The notes under the pieces: generated by a model | Seen by the model: only the letters and a program-made list of their open reading frames with translations | Database searches by the model: none | Told to the model about the DNA's origin: nothing | Translations under genes and position numbers: made by a program | Shown here: positions 42,439 through 55,000 of the stretch, piece after piece | How the letters are laid out: each line of letters opens with the position of its first letter | Numbering within the stretch: the first letter of the stretch is position 1 | Origin: Isoetes taiwanensis | Taxonomy: Eukaryota > Streptophyta > Lycopodiopsida > Isoetales > Isoetaceae | DNA: 64,000 bases | Direction: 5' to 3' | NCBI GenBank assembly: GCA_021234155.1 | Contig: JAJEKV010000002.1 | Location: 25,906,617-25,970,616 of the forward strand

Positions 42439-42672
42439 GTGTCATATCTTTGCTGCCATAGATACGAGAAAACGGAAGCCGGTACCAAAGTAATATCCAC
42501 AATCGGTAAGATAGCCGCCAAATCTTTTATAGTCCTCATAGACACCGGCAGTTCCCACAACTTTGTGTCACCAAGGATGGCCGAAATGCCAAAGTTGAAA
42601 ACAGTGAAGTCCAAGCCCAGACCAGTAGTGTTAGCTAGCGGAGCAATCGAACTTCTTGCGGCAAGAGGATGA
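42439..42672 (+). pseudogene. Gypsy aspartic protease
   Basis: IAAKSFIVLIDTGSSHNFVS carries the DTGS active site of retropepsins, in the right position ahead of RT. The frame is open here for 77 residues. Confidence 0.85.
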
Positions 42673-43049
42673 ATTTCGATATAGACTTACATGGCATCAA
42701 CATTGAAATGGAGGCAGAGATCATGAACATCGAAAAATATGACCTCATCATAGGTATGGAATACCTCCACCCGGCAAAAGCACAAATAGATTGTGGGGAG
42801 CGAAAGGTGAAGCTAACGGCGCCCTACTTGGTAACGGGAAAATTATAGAGATCACAGGTAAGGAAGTAACACCTATAATGCAATGCATGTCGAGTAAGAA
42901 GTTACTTAGATGCATGAAAAGGCAGCAAGTTGCATACATCTTCAAATTAGAACTTGCCGAAGAAGAGGCACCAGAGGATAAAGAAGATAAATCGATAAGC
43001 AAAGCTACCCAAGCGGATAGCCAAGCTAATAAAGGAGTTCCATGACTTG

Positions 43050-43910
43050 TTCCCCGAGCGAAATCAAAGGAACTTCCGCCATATAGAGAGAGTGGAGTCG
43101 CGAAATTGCACTTTCGAACCCAACCAAGCCTACAAGTAAGGCACCGTCTGGAATGGCGGCCACGAACTATCGAGTTGAAGAAGCAATTGCAAGAGCTATT
43201 AGACCTAGGGTTCATAAGGCCTAGTGTCTCTCCGTTGAGCCCCCATCTTATTAGTCAAGAAGAAAGATGGAAGCTTGAGATGTGTGTTGACTACCGTCAA
43301 TTAAACAAACACACCATCAAGAACAAGTATGCCTTACCCAGGCGAGATGACCGATGGATCAGCTACAAGGTGCGGGGTCTTCTCAAAATAGACTTAAGGT
43401 CCCATATCATCAAATCAGAATCAAGGAGGAAGATGTCCACAAAGCGTTCCGGGACAAGATATGGCCACTATGAATTCCGCGGTGATGCCATTAGACATCT
43501 AATGCCCCGTTCGTTCATGAGACTCATGAACGATATCTTTTAATTCCTTGACACATTTGTTATCGTGTTCTTCGATGACATTTTGGTGTATAGCAAGTCC
43601 ACGGAGGAGCATATTGACATTTGAGAAGGGTACTTGAGAATTTGGAAGACATCAACTTTATCGAAGTTGTCAAAATGTCATTTAAAGCCACCCAAAGAGT
43701 AGAATACTTGGGGCATATCATATCGGCCGAGACGGCATCTCCACCGATCCAAAAAGATCAAGCGGTGATTGAATGGCGGCACCAAAAAACATACCACGAG
43801 GTGAGAAGCTTCTTAGGCTTAGCGGGATATTATAGAAAGTTTGTCAAGAACTTTGCTAAGATAGCGACACCTTTGTGGACCTCACCAAAGGCGAGAAAAA
43901 GATAAAAAGA
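43050..43910 (+). pseudogene. Gypsy (chromovirus) reverse transcriptase
   Basis: RT motifs in order over several frames: LQELLDLGFIRPSVSPLSP, MCVDYRQLNKHTIKNKYALP, LLKIDLRS, a damaged catalytic region with VFFDDILVYS near 43567-43600, VEYLGHIIS and VRSFLGLAGYYRKFV. Typical Ty3/gypsy order. At least three frame changes and internal losses make it inactive. Confidence 0.9.
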
Positions 43911-44430
43911 CTAGGTGGCACATTGGCAAAAGAAGGCTCAAGCGGGGATTTGAAGTTGAAGGAAGCCTTAACAACCGCCCAGATCTTAACATTGCGGGAT
44001 CGAGGAGAAGGACAAGCTAGTTGCAAGCCGATGCTAGCAAGATTCGCGGCGGGGCGGTCCCTAATACAAGAAGAAAGTCGTAGCATCACGATTCCGCGGA
44101 AGATGAACGACGCAGAGACTTCGCTACCGCACATGATCATGAGCTATTGGCGTTAGTAAGAGCTTTAAAGATCTGGAGACACTATCTATTGGGAAGGAAG
44201 TTCCGGTGGATACCGACCACCGAGTCTACAATACATCTTCACGCAACCATTGTTGAATTTGAGGCAAAGAAGATGGATGGAGTTCATGGAAAATACGACT
44301 TGAGATTGTGTACAAACGGGGAAACTCAATGTGGTTCTGCGGATGCTCTGTCAAGACATCCCTTAACAACAAAAGTGCATTGCAATGCCATATCAACACT
44401 CACCGGTGAGTTTGGCAAGAAAATAGAAGA
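43911..44430 (+). pseudogene. Gypsy RNase H
   Basis: LALVRALKIWRHYLLGRKF near 44145 and SADALSRHP near 44336 are typical of Ty3/gypsy RNase H and the connection to integrase. The first part is degraded. Confidence 0.8.
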
Positions 44431-44689
44431 AACGTTGCCAGCGGACAAGGACTTTTCAGAAGTATGGGCAAGCCTTTCTAAAAGAGGCAAGAAACGGACA
44501 AAGAGAGAAAAACCTTCAAACATTTTAAGAAGGAAGGAAATCCCTTGTACCATAAAAATAAGTTGTGTGTGCGGAATCATCACGGAGTCGGAGGCTGATT
44601 CTCCACGACACCCACAACAACCCAATAGCCGACCACGGGTTTTTCGAAAACCTACTTCAAGATAAGGAGTAGTTACTATTGGCCGGGCA

Positions 44690-45615
44690 TGAAGAAGCGG
44701 TAGCAAGGTATATATCAGCGAGTGTCATTTGTGTCGGCATGACCAAAGCGGAACAACTTCAAATTCGGGGGCATTAGAGCCATTGCGGTACAAACTCCAA
44801 GTGGGAGATAATCGGCATGGACTTCATTCTGAGGGCTCCCTAGAACCATAAGGGGCAAAGGCCCTTAATGGTGCGTAGTCGACAAATTGTCGAAAATGGG
44901 CGCACTTTATTGCCTTGTAGAACAGAACCGACTTTGGACAATTTGTGTTATTCACAAAGGAAATTTTTAGACTCCATGGAATGCCAAGAAAATAATCTCT
45001 ACGTCCGGGATTGAAGTTCATGAGTGCATTACGACGGGATCTCTTCGGCACCATTGGAGCGAAATTGTCGACTTATCACCCTCGAACCGGATGGAAGGGA
45101 CGAGGCCCTGTCGGATACTTGAGGATATGTTGCGGAATTATGTGGAACAAGCAATCAAAGTGGGATGACTTCATCTACTTGGTTGAGTTTTGCGTACAAT
45201 AGCACCAAGCGAGGAGTCATCCCAAATATGCTTCGTTTATGATCAACTTCTTCTATCGGTTATTGACACCGGACACTTGGCACAACCACATTGTCCAAGG
45301 TAGAAGTATCCCAGCCGGATGCTAGCGAGATGCAACAATTGGTTGAAGAGGTGCGAGGATACCTCCTAGCGACAAGAAGGCGGCAAAAGAGCATAGCTGA
45401 TCGTCCTTAGAAACGAAGGGAGTTCAAGTAGGGGACAATGTTTGGCTGAAGATGAAAGTCAAACAAGCAAAGCTCCGCATCGGCAATTGCAAGCTTGCTC
45501 CAAGGTGGGCTGGTCCTTTCAAAATTGTCGAAAGAGTGAACCTTGAAGCCTACAAATTGGACTTACCGGCCGGACCTGAGATCCATAGAGTCTTTCCGTA
45601 AGTCTCTAAAGAAAC
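44690..45615 (+). pseudogene. Gypsy integrase
   Basis: Zinc-binding half with SECHLCRHDQ at about 44718, WEIIGMDFI at 44802 with the first catalytic Asp, VDKLSKMGALYCL on the correct frame, STYHPRTGW at about 45070, EDMLRNYVEQ, YLVEF, and the GPFKIVERV / LDLPAG end at 45510-45575. Multiple frame changes throughout. Domain order as in chromoviruses. Confidence 0.85.
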
Positions 45616-45639
45616 ACACTCTAATCCCGGAGAAGTATT

Positions 45640-45850
45640 GGAACCACCGAGTTTCTTGGGGATTAGCGGACGATCAGCTTGAGATTGTTCACGAGGTTCT
45701 TCTCGACCCGATCCTATAAGAAGGCGAGAAGATCTCAATTTCTCCCGGTACCTTGTGAAATGGGCCTTACCAGTGGAGGGCGCTAGTGGGTACTACAATC
45801 AGATCTTGAGAAGCGGTACCCACAATTCATGGGAGCAATGCAAGGGGTCG
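45640..45850 (+). pseudogene. Putative chromodomain at the integrase C-terminus
   Basis: Following integrase, LEIVHEVLLDP (about 45679-45711) and, in another frame, RYLVKWALPVEGAS (about 45750-45791) resemble the two conserved blocks of retroelement chromodomains (ExIL and YLVKW...P.E.A/TW). Chromodomains bind methylated histone H3 tails and steer integration in chromoviruses. The domain is frame-shifted and the aromatic cage cannot be fully judged. Confidence 0.55.
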
Positions 45851-46566
45851 GCTCGTCACCGAAGTGGTCGACTCGAACCGATGGGTGAGTGAGGCAACAT
45901 AGGAGTCTACTTCCGATGCCACGGAGTAGTCGACTTGAGAAAAGGGGTCATTCGGATGCATGATAGGGGAAGCACCTCTAGTCAATGCTTATCCGGGGAA
46001 GGATCCTTCCGCCCAATGAGGGGGAGGACACCAACCTTCATGCAAAAAGCAACTAAAGGTGTAGGCATGAGTGTCATCCCTAGGCGCGATAGGGGCCTAC
46101 GCTGTCTCCTCGACCCGCGATGGAAGAAGCATAATCTTCCTATACCCGGAGATATGCCTTGCATTCATGTAATTGTGTTAATGGGTGGTTCCCTAACAAC
46201 CAACCCTTATAATAAGTAATCATGTACTAATGTAGTGTTGAACCTGCAGGCCAATAGAACGACGAACCGGCGGGAGGTTGCACTACAAGAACTTGTAGCA
46301 TATGTAGTGAATAAATGCTACAAGGGGACGAGAACCTTAAGAACAATAATCTTGATATTATAATTAATGTTGAAGTAAGGATTAAATTAAATGCCTTACC
46401 CTGCATTGGTGATTGTAAACATTTCACTTATAACTTTTAAGTATTATCTTATTATAATTGTGTTAATTGCATGTATCGAAAGAGTTCGATAAGCTTTGTC
46501 TTGAGGTTCGTTCCAAGGTGGGGACTTCATGATCTGCGGGACGACATCAATCCAAGATGAGGAGAA
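45851..46566 (+). other. 3' untranslated part of the gypsy element with polypurine tract
   Basis: Short broken frames, no domain. The purine run GATGAGGAGAA (46556-46566) directly before the LTR is a candidate polypurine tract. Confidence 0.5.
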
Positions 46567-48113
46567 TGTGGCGTTCGAATAATATACGGTATGAATACGT
46601 ATATTATACTGACACGTCACTAGTACATGTTGACTCAGACGACATGTACACAGCGACCGAAAAGGGGTAGTACCCTAGGGTACGACCCTGTGAACCATTA
46701 TATTGCACATGTTAAGACCACATGTGAATATAATATCCTTTTGCCATGTGGCAATGGCCCATTACCAAAAAGGGACCAGCCCTAAATTCATTAGGAATAA
46801 AGGGGCATAAACTCTAAAAGGAAACCCTTTAGATTTCCAGCCCCTGAATCTCCAGTTAGAGCGGCGTTGGGCGCTTTTCCGCTGAGCGATGAGGAATGTC
46901 GAATTCCCGGGTTGCGGCTCGATCCAAGACCCGGCCGGTCTCGAGATCGGCCCAGCATGGGCGCTTTCGGAGGAAGGTGGGAGCCAGCCAAGATGCGGGT
47001 TAGTGGTTGATCGATAGTTAGATCCGAGTTTTCAGCTCTCATTCTATAGGATTAGCATTCATTCTTAGCCATGGGCGACCCCTACGACCCTAAGAATAAT
47101 AGACACTAACAAAGGAACCTAACCATGTATGATTAGATAGATTAGAATAGATGTATTCTATTATTTTCAGTTACATTTGTGATGATGCTTTGACATTCTA
47201 TCGCCACTCTTGTGTATTGGGAAGGGGTAGAGACCCGAGCCCAAGTAGTTGTATGATCATAGTTTTAGCCCATTAATTCCCAATTAATGCGGCACATGCA
47301 TAAAACCCGCTGGTGGGGGTGGCGGAGCTAAACCGGTGACAAGGGAAGGGCTTGTCGATCCACGATTGATCCCTCAGTGCGTGGCGGCAGTAGGGGAACA
47401 TTGTGGGCTAGGCCTAATACCACGCAGCTGCGTGCGGGCGGGGTATGGACTCGACACCTCTTGGGTGATCGTCGCCTTCTAGGGTTCAAATCGTATACAG
47501 CGGTGGCTCTCTAGCTTCGCTTTGTGATTGGCATGAACCTTCGGAGGAGAGTGATCTCCTCACCTCATCGGGAGGCGGGGAGATGCAACCCGGTGGTAGC
47601 CCCTTTGGCTATGAACGGCGAGAGCTACTGGTCGGGAGCTCAATACTTTTCACCTATGCGCAAAGTATGCCGCGAAAGCGGATGGAGTGGACTACCCAGC
47701 GACCATGTTTCTATGCCGGTAAAATCCATTTGCCATGAATTACGTATGCATTGTTATCAGGAGACCCAAGCCCAGTCGGTCCTTCCCAAAGAGTGAGCAC
47801 GGGTAGGATTTTCCCATGTTATGTTGATGTCTTGATGTGTTGTTGCAGCTCTTTGTGATGGTGGACCACCCCGAGGTGGGTATGTTATTGTTGATTGATG
47901 TCATGTGCTCATGTGTGTTTGCGCTTCCGCGGACTAGATCGATCGGGGAGGCGGGATGAATGACCGCGTCCATTCTTCCCGTCGGGTTCTTAACCACCAA
48001 CAAGGGCCCGATGTTGGGTGGGCGACCTCATGTCGACAAAAGCGGATCTTTGGTTGAGGATGATCTCGGTTTGTATCTGATCGGGGCATCATTATAGGAG
48101 CTGGGAACCGTCT
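46567..48113 (+). mobile_element. Gypsy 3' LTR, plus orientation
   Basis: Starts TGTGGCG and ends near AACCGTC. Along its length it is the reverse complement of 29207-30771 (for example ATAATATACGGTATGAATAC at 46579 against the opposite at 30740). Preceded by a purine tract and gypsy pol, so it is the 3' LTR of the plus-strand element. No plus-oriented 5' LTR is found to its left in the window. Confidence 0.85.
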
Positions 48114-48369
48114 AATATATCCCTAAAACAATTGAATGGGTTGTTATAAAAAAATATAGATTCAAGATAAAAAATAATCACATTAGCTCATTGGGTACAT
48201 TAGTTAAAGTAGTCTTATTAGGACATTGAGTTATTTTGGTAGAGGCTCGAGCCCCCGTATTTCATATTCTAAAATCTTAGGCAAAGCCATATAGGGTTCG
48301 ATATTCCCTCAAAACCTTAGTCGAAATCATTATTTCATATTTCAAAATCATAGAAGCCTCCATCATAAA
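48114..48369. other. Unassigned
   Basis: A weak A-box (TAGCTCATTGG, 48184) and B-box (GGCTCGAGCCC, 48244) suggest a decayed tRNA-derived sequence, but spacing is long. No gene. Confidence 0.3.
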
Positions 48370-49255
48370 TGACTATAAAGATTTAGAATGTGATTTGGGC
48401 CCTTGCATTATTTCCTTGGGATTCAAGTGTCGGAGATCCCCAAACTAAAACCATCAAAATCCATCAAGGGAAGTCCATTTCTAACTTGCTATATGTATGC
48501 GAGATACAACATAGCAAAGGAGTGTCACTCCTACTACGTACACTATGCTATCATCTGCTGCTCCTCGTTGTCCTAATGATTTAGGTGGCTTGTCTTTTAG
48601 GAGTCTTTTGGGCTCGTTGATGCATTACATGGTCTATAATAGACCTAATATTGCACATGCCACAATTATATTGAGCCAATATTTGGATAATCCTGCAGCT
48701 CAACACTGGTTGGCTCTTAAGAGACTTCTTCTATATTTGCAAAGCACTCCCACCACAGGCATCATAAAAGCTACACGCATCCACTTTAGGCTCAAGGCTT
48801 TGCTAGCATAGGCTATCACGGGGAGATAAACCTGATAGAAAGTCTAGATCGGTTATTGTTTTCTCTTGCAAGGGTGAATAATAGGCCCAGTGCGATGAAA
48901 ACAAAAGTCTAATCGACTTCCACATGTGAATCGGGTATATGGCACCGTGTTAGGCTACTTGAGAGGAATGCATTTGGTTAATGAGGCTACTTGCTGAAAT
49001 ATGTGCGAAACAACGGGCTACAATGATTTGCAATGATAATTTTGCATACCATTGCTCTTGTGAAGAATCCTCACAATTTTTCAAAGTGAAAGCATATTGA
49101 GGCCCAATTTCATTTCTCGGGGAATAGGTAATTGAAGGGCATATTCTTGTTCAACTTTTCTTGGCTGACAAAATGATTGCAGATGTATTTACCAAAGCAT
49201 TGGGAAAGGAGAAGTTTGTGAACTGCATTGATGGTCTGGCATGTTGCGGGGTCTA
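48370..49255 (+). pseudogene. Ty1/copia RNase H relic
   Basis: SFRSLLGSLMHYMVYNRPNI, ILSQYLDNPAAQHWLALKR and LLYLQST (48590-48760), and further on ILVQLFLADKMIADVFTKAL (49140-49200), match the end of copia pol. The DADW and ADEAEY parts are lost in between. No LTR seen. Confidence 0.8.
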
Positions 49256-51465
49256 AAACCTTATTTTGCAACAAATGTTGAAGGAATGCAATAAGCGATC
49301 TGAAGTAGTCGGTTTGGCTTAGAGCGGATGAATTCTAAAGAAGTGTTGCAGCTCACGAAGACATCAGTTTGATTGGAGAAAATCTTCAATCTGTTGGCGG
49401 AAGTTATTTTATGTTTTAGTTAGTTTAACTGTTTTCAGCCATATGAAAATTAAAAATTAGATGAAGATGTACAATTTTGTTTGGATTCTTATGAACAATA
49501 TAATTTGAGAATGTGGATAAGCCATGGATAAAATATACCTTGCCAGATGGCATAATCCAGAGTTGGTGTTCCTAGTATATCAGAACCATGGATGTATGTC
49601 TCAAATCACAAAAAAAACCTCACCTTTCTGCACTCAAGCTTTTGTGTTCTTTGTGCATGTCATTTGTTGTTTTTAATACATGTTTTGATGCGTTTGACCT
49701 TGCCATTTGTGTCATCCGCGTGAAGAAATTTACAATGAACTTAGGTGGTCCTTGCAAATCTTTCCATTGTATGTGGTCTTGTTTCTTCCTATTTATGCTC
49801 AATTCTCTACCTTCTGGTTATTTGCTTATGCTACTTCTATTTCTTTATGTGTCTCCTTATCATACCAGTCCAATGCTATGCTTTATTAGATTGAAAATAT
49901 TTCAAACCCATCCAGGAAATGACCATTAGATTGAAAACATTTCGAACCTCAAAATTTCAAACCACATTTGTATGTTGTGATGCTTTTCTTATATTTCCTT
50001 CTGCCTTCTCTAACCACCTCTCAGCCTCCTTTGTCTATAGCTTCGTCTACGCTTCATGTGATTGGCGCACGTACTAGCATCAAGCCAAAACCCTGGTCAT
50101 AAATGAGACCGCGGGTTTTGATTTTGCAAGGCCTCGATTCTCCAACCAGACAGAAGGGCCCCAGGTTTTAGTTCTATTACTATTTCATGGAGTTTATTTT
50201 CAAGGGCGCACTAGCAACATAATCTTGCAGATTTTATATTTGCATTGTTGTCAAAATCCTATTGTTTAAATTTGGTTTTTAAGGGGTTAGAAAACTTTTG
50301 GATTTTTTTTGTCTTGGTTCGTTTCTCTAAGGTTTGGGTTTATTTTTTCCATACGACAAACTTTTCAGGTGAACCAAAAATCAGGAAGAAAAAAATAGGG
50401 TCTCGACTCAAAAAAAAAAAAAATCCGCAATTTTTGGCCGGATGGAGGCACGGCATGGAATATCTGAGCTATGATTTCGGCATGGAAGATCAATCAGCAT
50501 GGAATACATGTGGAGGACCCCGGGACAGGATAATAGGAGTGTTTCTTGGGTAATGTTTGCTAGAACTTTGGTTATGAGTATTATTCTGTCAATTTTCAGC
50601 TCTTTAATGGCTCTTTTTGAGGTTCATACAAAGATTTTTCATGCACTGGTCACCGTAAACCGGCCATTCAGGCATCTGGATTCGCCTGTGGTAGCACAAG
50701 CCTCGACTTGCTATTTCAATCATCCAACATGCACCTTTGTATTCAATTAAGGTTCGTTCACAGTTACAATAATTGCTGGAGCTTGATCGAATTGTTGTTG
50801 TAGTATATTGTTGGCAACCAAGCATGTAAGAGATTTGATCACTTCCGTTGGCACTCTTGGACAAGCATTTCTTTCACAAAATGGTCCATGTCTATCCCTC
50901 TTTTATAGGTTTTGGTGTGGTCTATTTGTGGATTTGAAGATTTGAGTCTAGGAGCTCCGTCAATAGCGATGGTATCATTTCGTCAAAATCTGAGGTTACT
51001 TGGAAATTTTGAATAGGTTTGTTTATTAAATATTGCAACAAAGCATTTGCAATATATTTCTTCTCTTTGTTATTGCCGTTGCCCTTTTTTTCGGTGCCGA
51101 CTCTATCTGAGGAGTGTTTTATATATATCATCATGGTTACAATTATAGAATTATGAAGGTGCCATCGTAGGTTAGAAGTGTAGGAGCTTCTATTGCTTTA
51201 GTATCAGGTGGATTGAACAAATTGAATATATGCTTTCTACGATGGATTGCATGCTCGCTAGTTTCAGAAGCCTATACTTCATTATGTTCATCTCTTTTAA
51301 AGGAAGCCATTAAGTTCAAGGATGTGTCCCCTATTCATGGAATCCGCGGGTTGTGAGGAGATAAAGGTGGCCAAAATTGCCATCAATATTTCAAGATTGA
51401 GGTGAGTATGTCCAATCTGTTTATTATACTTATGCTTTTGAGATTTATCTAGCATGTGCTTATAG
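49256..51465. other. Intergenic, AT-rich
   Basis: No genes recognised. 50240-50440 shows loose resemblance to 53140-53280 (TCCTATTGTTTAA, GGAAAACTTTT, TTTCTAAGGTT), a diverged dispersed repeat. Confidence 0.4.
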
Positions 51466-52023
51466 ACATTAGAGGTAATTTGAGATCTCATTTTGTCCCA
51501 TTAAGGGATGCTTAAAAAGCCACATCAGCTTTTTAAACTGTCCAATAAGAGAAGAGCTCCGTGTATTTTATTCCGATATTATGTGGCGGCGATTAATTAA
51601 TGCGTTCTAACTAACTTTTGGGTGTCATTTTTCTACTATAACTTTTGATCAAAAACTTCGATTCGAACACTATTTGTGGCAATGGATTAGTCTCCTCAAG
51701 ATCTTTCTAATGACAACCCATTGTTATATCTTTTTGGGATGTAAATATATAAGAAAAGAGCAAAAAACCATATTTTTTAAGGTTAACACATATGGCTTGT
51801 ATTGAAATACATCATAACCATATATCACTTGAAAAGATCTTTTCATTGCATCTAATGCAACAAAGCGCCCTAACATTTTCATGAGTAGATCAAAAGTTAT
51901 AGGGAAAAAAGCGGCGACAATGAAGTTGTTAATCTTTGCATTAATTGCGGTTTGATGTAGAAATACTCATTCTATTGGAGGATTCTTATGGGGACAAAGG
52001 AGATCTCAAATTACCTCTAATGT
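51466..52023. mobile_element. Foldback/MITE-like element, 558 bp
   Basis: Ends ACATTAGAGGTAATTTGAG (51466) and its inverted complement finishing at 52023 are near-perfect for about 35 bases through GATCTC and TTTGTCCC; weaker pairing (TATAACTTTTGATC and partner) continues through most of the arms. Non-coding. No target duplication identified. Confidence 0.8.
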
Positions 52024-55000
52024 ATGAAGCATCAACAAATCCCACATCCCAATTTATGGTTTAAAGTTTCCACACTCAATTATATTACATTAAGATAGGA
52101 GAATTATATATTACCATGTTATGCACCACTTTATAGTGAGGATTCGTCTCTCTTTTCTTCTCCTTTGCAATAGAAATGGTTGTTTCATTAAGGGTGGCAA
52201 GAAATTTGGGTATTTGATCATGGCGTAATACCTTATTTCATCACCTTCATGTGTATGAATTTTTATTCTCTTGAACCTATTTGAACATGTTTTGAGGTAT
52301 GTCGATATGGCGTTTTGTGCATGCGGATAAGCGGTCCAACAAGATTGTCCTAGCAGATAAAGCGGGAGAGAGACTTCTTTGAAGGTGTTCAATGCGTGAT
52401 ATTCAAGCCCTACAAAGAAACCCAAGGTCGGACACATAACTTGAGTTTATTTGCTAAATTAGAGCATTAAAGCATGCATGGCGTGATGGTTTATTTGACA
52501 AATTTAGAAATGGTATTGCTTTTTCGTGGTTTGTACTTTTCGTGACCTCTTGGTTGAGTGGGCGGAGGTTCAAAGGTTCAAGGCGATTATTTTGTCTATC
52601 AATTACCTTAACATCATCTTAGGTTTCACTTTTTCTATATTGGATAGTAGTAGATTAATGATTGACTATACTTATTATGACCTGGCAGATATGCGTGATG
52701 TGAGTTTTCTGCATTAAAGATCGAACCACCAATGATATAAAGGTAATCATTTATGTTTGTAACTTTGTTAAATGTGTAACTTTGTCCAGTCCAAAATGCT
52801 AAATCTAACGGGGTTGTGCATGCAAAGCATTACTCCAGATTATTCTACCTCTAATGACTCTAATGCCACTTAAAAATATCACATATGTGAAGGCAATACA
52901 ATATTAGATGGTTAGTTTTTGCAAGCATTCATCTTAGCCTATCGCATATATAAACCACGGAAGATATTATCCAGCATGTCTTCAACAGGAACTTAATCAA
53001 TGTAAGGAAAAGAAAGACAGTCGAGCACATGCAAAGGTAGTTATAAGTCAATAGATTTCTATGTTTTAACAGTCCAGGAAAGGAGTATAGGATGCAGGAG
53101 GTTTTTTTTGTGTGTAATATTTCTGTCATGAGCAGCAGTGCAAAGGTCAATTCATCCTATTGTTTAAGTTTGGTTTTTCCGTCAAGTGGAAAACTTTTAA
53201 GATTTTTTCTAAGTTCATTTTTTTCTAAGGTTATGGGAGCTTTTCTCACCGGAAAAATTTCCGTTCTCAAAAATTTAGCATTAGGATTGCACTATGATTT
53301 GAAAATAACATTTTTGGGGCGATATCGAATCCCCAATTTCCGTGAATTCCTTATCTATCCTCGGCATGTTGCTTTCGAATGATCACGATTATGGACTGGG
53401 CGGTGAGGTATTTGGCATACTGACTCATGGAATCCATTCTTTGGCGTGTAGATGTAATTGTCGGACCCTTTATGCATTAAGTAGGTTGCTTTTGTTTATG
53501 GCCAAATTCGATGTTTGAAGTGCTAAGGTTGTCTCTTACGGGATGAAATCGGGGATATTGGTTAGGCCAAAGCATAGTTCAAGAAGAACTAAAATATTCT
53601 ATTAGGGTATGATTTTCCCTTGGTTTTAGCTGGTTAATGTCATAAGCTACACAAAATCTAGGTGGGTTTTGCAGAAACTAAACAGCAGTAACCCTATCTG
53701 AAGGCCCAGGGAACCGTTTCTCTGTTTCTTTTATTCTTTCCCTTAAATCTCCACGATTAAGGATGATGCTATTGTTTTCTATTATCACGGCTTTGAAGAA
53801 TATTAAAGATGAGCTTGAGCGACAAGTTTGAGGCATCCATTCGGATGCATGAAGCTTGGAAATCTTTGATATGGTTTGCCATTTCTATTTGCCGGTATTG
53901 CGTTGTTCCCTCTGATTGGTACTTTGCATTTTGCTGGAAGACCCGCCTTCACTTGGCGTCCATCTGTTGCCTTTGGATTTACACGAAATAGATGCAATTC
54001 ACGGGATCCCATGGAACAATTGACAAAATTGCATGGGATGGTGTGGTGAAAGGTTAGCGGTCTCTTACAACGGAGGTGATGCAACTTATCTTTGGATTGA
54101 TAGCGATCTATGATACAAGGAAGTCACCTATAGTTTCTACTTCATTATTAGGTTTCATTCATGGACCAGGCAAGAAACAAAACCCTTAACATTTTCTTTT
54201 CATAACAAATTGAAGCAAAGGAGCTCTTCTAGCGGTGTGTTGGAAGCGGTGGTTATTCTTTGCATCTACCCCTTCCTTTTCAAAGCTCATTAGTACACTC
54301 TTTTCTTAGCTTTGTGGACAGGTTATTATCAGAAAATTCAAGACATATTTATTAAGTTCAATGACTGTAATCTTGACTAGAATCAAATTTCTCTCTTTTC
54401 TTCCAGTTTGAATAGTAGTTAGGAAAGATACATTGAATGAATGGGCTGCAAAAGCTTCATGTAGATATCTTTGGTTGGTTCGATTACAAAACTTAAACAA
54501 TAGGATCCTTTAAAGTAGACATAGCTTTACTTTTCTTTTTGTGCCCAAAACTGAGAAATTTTCTTTAACATTTTCTAGAGAATTGAAAGCATCACAGCCC
54601 CTAGCTCCAACTAACATGTTGTAGGTATTTATCACATTTTGGCATATAGAAAGCATTTTAGCATGTTTGCAACACTCTAGCAAGAGAGTTCGGTTGCCAT
54701 GTGCTTCCAATGTGATGCTTTCAAGGTATGACCCATGAAATATGTCCATTGTCAATTGTCGGTTTATTTTGTGCAAAGATGCATGGAACAAAAGAAAGCT
54801 TATTCATTGTTTTTTCGTTGGTGATTCGACATCTATTTATCTATCATGTAGGTGCCATTGGCTTTGTTGCAATGATGGCGGGCATACCCCAAGGCAATTT
54901 CCACAAGGTGTCTCAAGATTTTCTCGGTTTGCCTCCACAAGTGTCTTAGATTTTTGTGCCAATTTGGGACTCTCAGCGGCTTATTTAGGCGTGATCAAGG

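Noticed and set aside
48183-48260. SINE with A and B boxes
   Set aside because: Boxes are weak and too far apart; no tail or target duplication.
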